Shown piece after piece: positions 8,081 to 10,244 of a stretch of 10,244 nt of DNA. The position numbers were made by a program, and so were the translations under genes. The notes below the pieces were generated by a model. It was not told the origin of the DNA. It worked only from the letters and a program-made list of their open reading frames with translations, and did no database searches. Source of the stretch: Cruorifilaria tuberocauda (Eukaryota; Nematoda; Chromadorea; Rhabditida; Onchocercidae); NCBI GenBank assembly GCA_013365365.1, contig JABVXU010001095.1:1-10244 (forward strand), given 5' to 3'. Within the stretch, counting starts at the first letter, position 1. Every line of letters starts with the position of its first letter.

Positions 8081-9146
8081 ATCTGTCATTTAATCATTGT
8101 TCTCTAATCAACAATTCTTAAATTTATTCATCACTGAAACAATTACTATCGATAAAAATTGACTCGGAGCACTTTCATGCGAATATTACGTACTCGAAAG
8201 ATACCATTAGTATCTTTCACGTTAAATGGTCCACGTCCAGCTTATTGCAGAATTCACGTAGATTTTATGCAGTTCAAAAATGACGTCGGACCTCTAAATA
8301 CTGTTATATTGCTTATAACAAAGTTTTCATTCTTATACTAAAAAAACTATTAAATACTACGTACGGAATTTCATATCAAAGTTCCGTTTATTTTAGAATC
8401 GTTCCTTCAACGTGAACCTTTTGATAAGAATTTTATCTTAACACAGTTTAAGGATCATTTGAGGTGTGCAGGAGCATTTTTTTAATTAATATCTGATTAA
8501 ATTAAAGTTAAATTTGATAAATATGAAGTAGATTATTGCATATACTCATGATTATTTGAAAATTAAAATTCTTGTATCAATTTGGAAGTTATTCTAAGCG
8601 ATAGTGGTTTATCATGCAATCATAAATCTTCAAATATTTTAATTTACGTTTTTAACATGTTATTTTCGATTAGCTCGAATTCTTTTTTCCATAATGTTGC
8701 CAAAAAAATCCTTCTTATCCTTCCAAATATTGACTATAGCTTGAGAATTTAATGACCGTTAGAATTTCGTTTTGCGGACATTTGCGCGTATTGCACATCG
8801 CTTGATTGCTAAATTGATTCAGCCAAAAGATAAGATTTTCCAACAAAAAATTTGTTTTGATCAAAGTTATGGAAAGTAAATAATCAGTCCTTTCTTGAAA
8901 TTCTAAAGCAAAAAACTCAAACTGAACTTGGAGATTAGTAACTAAATACAATGCTATAAAAATACACGTAAGCAATTTAAAGCTTAAGTATTTCTTCCAA
9001 ACCTCAGTCAATTATGGCAGCTGGTTTCTCCCAATAATCATAGTGATTTAATCCAGAAAATTCATCTTGTTAAACTAATGTAAGACATGCAGCACTGATC
9101 CGATCGCTATTTTTTCGACAACATTTTCCCATATACTTTCAATTGA
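8081..9146. other. Upstream region of gene 3, no gene recognised
   Basis: A+T-rich DNA. Open frames at + 8159-8341 and - 9011-8715 have no family features and no plausible splice partners. The promoter of gene 3 presumably lies here, but no element can be named. I found no exon matching the N-terminal 19 residues of gene 2. Confidence 0.5.
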
Positions 9147-9156
9147 TCTCTTGCAG
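9147..9156 (+). other. Acceptor-like site before the gene 3 start, candidate spliced-leader or upstream-exon junction
   Basis: The sequence atctcttgcag ends at 9156, 35 bp before the ATG at 9192, with another possible AG (taagcag) 12 bases later at 9168. An in-frame TAA at 9162-9164 blocks reading upstream, so the ATG at 9192 is the first one unless the second AG joins an unseen upstream exon. Confidence 0.35.
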
Positions 9157-9191
9157 AAAAGTAAGCAGAGCTTCGAGTTAAAAAAAAGCAA

Positions 9192-10201
9192 ATGCTACCA
9201 GAAATTAATTATATTTTACGTACGTATGGATACTTCGTTATTGGTCCAGTGCTTATAGTATTCAATATTCCTATCTTTCTGATTGTGATCATGCGTAAAC
9301 GACTCAGGTAAACTAATTTATATTCTAAAAATATTGGAAGATTAGCCATCAAATAATCTGAGAAAATGAAACATAAGCATTTCACATTACCACTTTGAAC
9401 ATAGGGAGCAAAAATCAAATCACTTCAAATCATAAGTGAATTTCTATTTCAGAGAAACATATACAATTATCGCTCTTGTATTTCTCAACAATGGATTTAC
9501 CGGACTTAGCGTGACAGTGATGGTGATAAAACGATTAGCTTTTTCTAATGACGGAAAACTGATAAGTCATCACGAATGCGTGCTAAGTGTTTGTTTATTT
9601 TTCAAATTTTCCTTTTGATGCGTCTTGAAAATTAAGTGAAAAAATGTTAAACGTAATAAATTTTGAAAATAAAAATACAAAAAGTGAATTTTAAATGAAT
9701 TTCCAGGTATCCATACTTCTTCTAATATCTATTTGTCTGAATGGAATAAGTTTGTTGATGAGCAGTGTGGAAAGACTTTTTGTTGTAACAATGCCAATAT
9801 ATTATTATACTCACAATAGACAAATAAGTTATTTATTAATTGTTGCACAATATTTGATTACTTTCATTATGACAGCTTCTACCATTGTTGGAAGTTTAAT
9901 CGAAGCACCTCGACAAATATCGAATTTTTGTGTGTAAGTAACAATAATTAAATTCATTTTTCTAAAAGATACATTGTTCTTATATTGATCATTGTAATCA
10001 GAAAACGCTCAAGATTAAGCAGGAATCCTCATTGCACTAGATGCATGATACTATCAAACCACTCTTTTACCCTTAAAAATATTCCTACAGGCTTCAAGCT
10101 ACGTATTCGCAGTGGTCGTATTCCGTTTTGATACATCTAGCTTCCACTGCTTCATTTCTCAGTGTTATTCTTATGGTCGCTGTTGTTGTTATCTTGAAAA
10201 A
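9192..10201 (+). CDS. Gene 3: 5' part of a nematode 7TM chemoreceptor (Srsx-like), exons 1-4, continues past the window
   Basis: Paralogue of gene 2 with the same splice phases. Exons are 9192-9307 (donor gtaaac), 9453-9588 (donor gtttgt), 9707-9933 (donor gtaagt) and 10091-10201 (donor gtatgg); exons for TM6, TM7 and the tail would lie to the right. The 196 whole codons cover TM1 (about residues 12-34), TM2 (41-63), TM3 (85-107, with Cys81 before it and E106-R107), loop 2 with P-I-Y-Y-Y, TM4, Cys159 in the second extracellular loop, and TM5 ending I-L-K-K. The exon 3 protein is about 63% identical to gene 2 by hand count (47 of 75). The start is uncertain: ATG 9192 gives an N-terminus 19 residues shorter than gene 2 and without a glycosylation site. 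An upstream exon joined at the AG ending 9168 is possible. All four exons are open, so the gene looks intact as far as seen. Confidence 0.84.
10008..10031 (+). repeat. Second copy of the short intronic element
   Basis: The sequence ctcaagattaagcaggaatc and the four bases after it match the element at 331-356 in gene 1 with two substitutions and one deletion. It lies in intron 3 of gene 3; I do not find it in the introns of gene 2. Confidence 0.45.
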
Positions 10202-10244
10202 GTATGGCTGAAATTTTTTCACACTATTTTTCATTGAATTCATC

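Noticed and set aside
8715..9011. Minus-strand open frame of 98 codons
   Set aside because: The longest minus-strand frame, with one hydrophobic run, but no family signature and no flanking exons; length alone is not convincing at this base composition.

Overview
This window looks like nuclear DNA of a nematode. The sequence is A+T-rich (about two-thirds or more by eye). Its only recognisable genes are intron-containing seven-transmembrane receptors of the nematode chemoreceptor type. Introns are short (about 100-250 bp) with GT..AG ends. There is no sign of bacterial operons, rRNA, tRNA or CRISPR. A filarial or other spirurid worm would fit the base composition and intron style, but the species cannot be fixed from this window.

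Layout: three paralogous receptor genes lie head-to-tail on the + strand, separated by long spacers. Gene 1 (144-737) is the 3' end only: the TM6 exon and the TM7/C-tail exon. Gene 2 (4730-6600) appears complete, with six exons that join in frame to 329 residues. Gene 3 (9192-10201 and beyond) is the 5' part, exons 1-4, and runs off the right edge. Where the copies overlap, the exons have the same splice phases. Homologous exons are 227, 111 and 116 nt in each copy compared. The shared landmarks are an E-R pair at the end of TM3, a P-I-Y-Y-Y stretch in loop 2, a cysteine before TM3 paired with one in the second extracellular loop, I-L-K-K at the end of TM5 and S-C-C-L-T-F in TM6. I place them in the Srsx-like group of rhodopsin-type nematode chemoreceptors; the subfamily name is less certain than the 7TM call.

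The spacer between genes 1 and 2 (738-4729) is the odd part. It holds a degenerate repeat that may be an eroded C2H2 zinc-finger stretch (1142-1335). It also holds a membrane-protein-like reading frame broken by a single TAA, whose second half resembles the second extracellular loop of class B/adhesion 7TM receptors (1913-2310). An unexplained patch of higher G+C follows (about 2390-2700), then a clean four-copy 41-bp minisatellite (3452-3614). The spacer between genes 2 and 3 (6601-9191) has a 34-bp tandem duplication and little else. One stretch of it (about 7955-8080) keeps, in the same order, blocks found just after the minisatellite upstream of gene 2. This suggests that the gene was duplicated together with more than 1 kb of upstream DNA.

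How the genes work together: these would be sister receptors at the surface of sensory neurons, each perhaps detecting a different small molecule. The intracellular-side segments are well conserved between copies, while the extracellular half of TM5 and the TM7/C-tail exon are not. No other pathway is encoded here.
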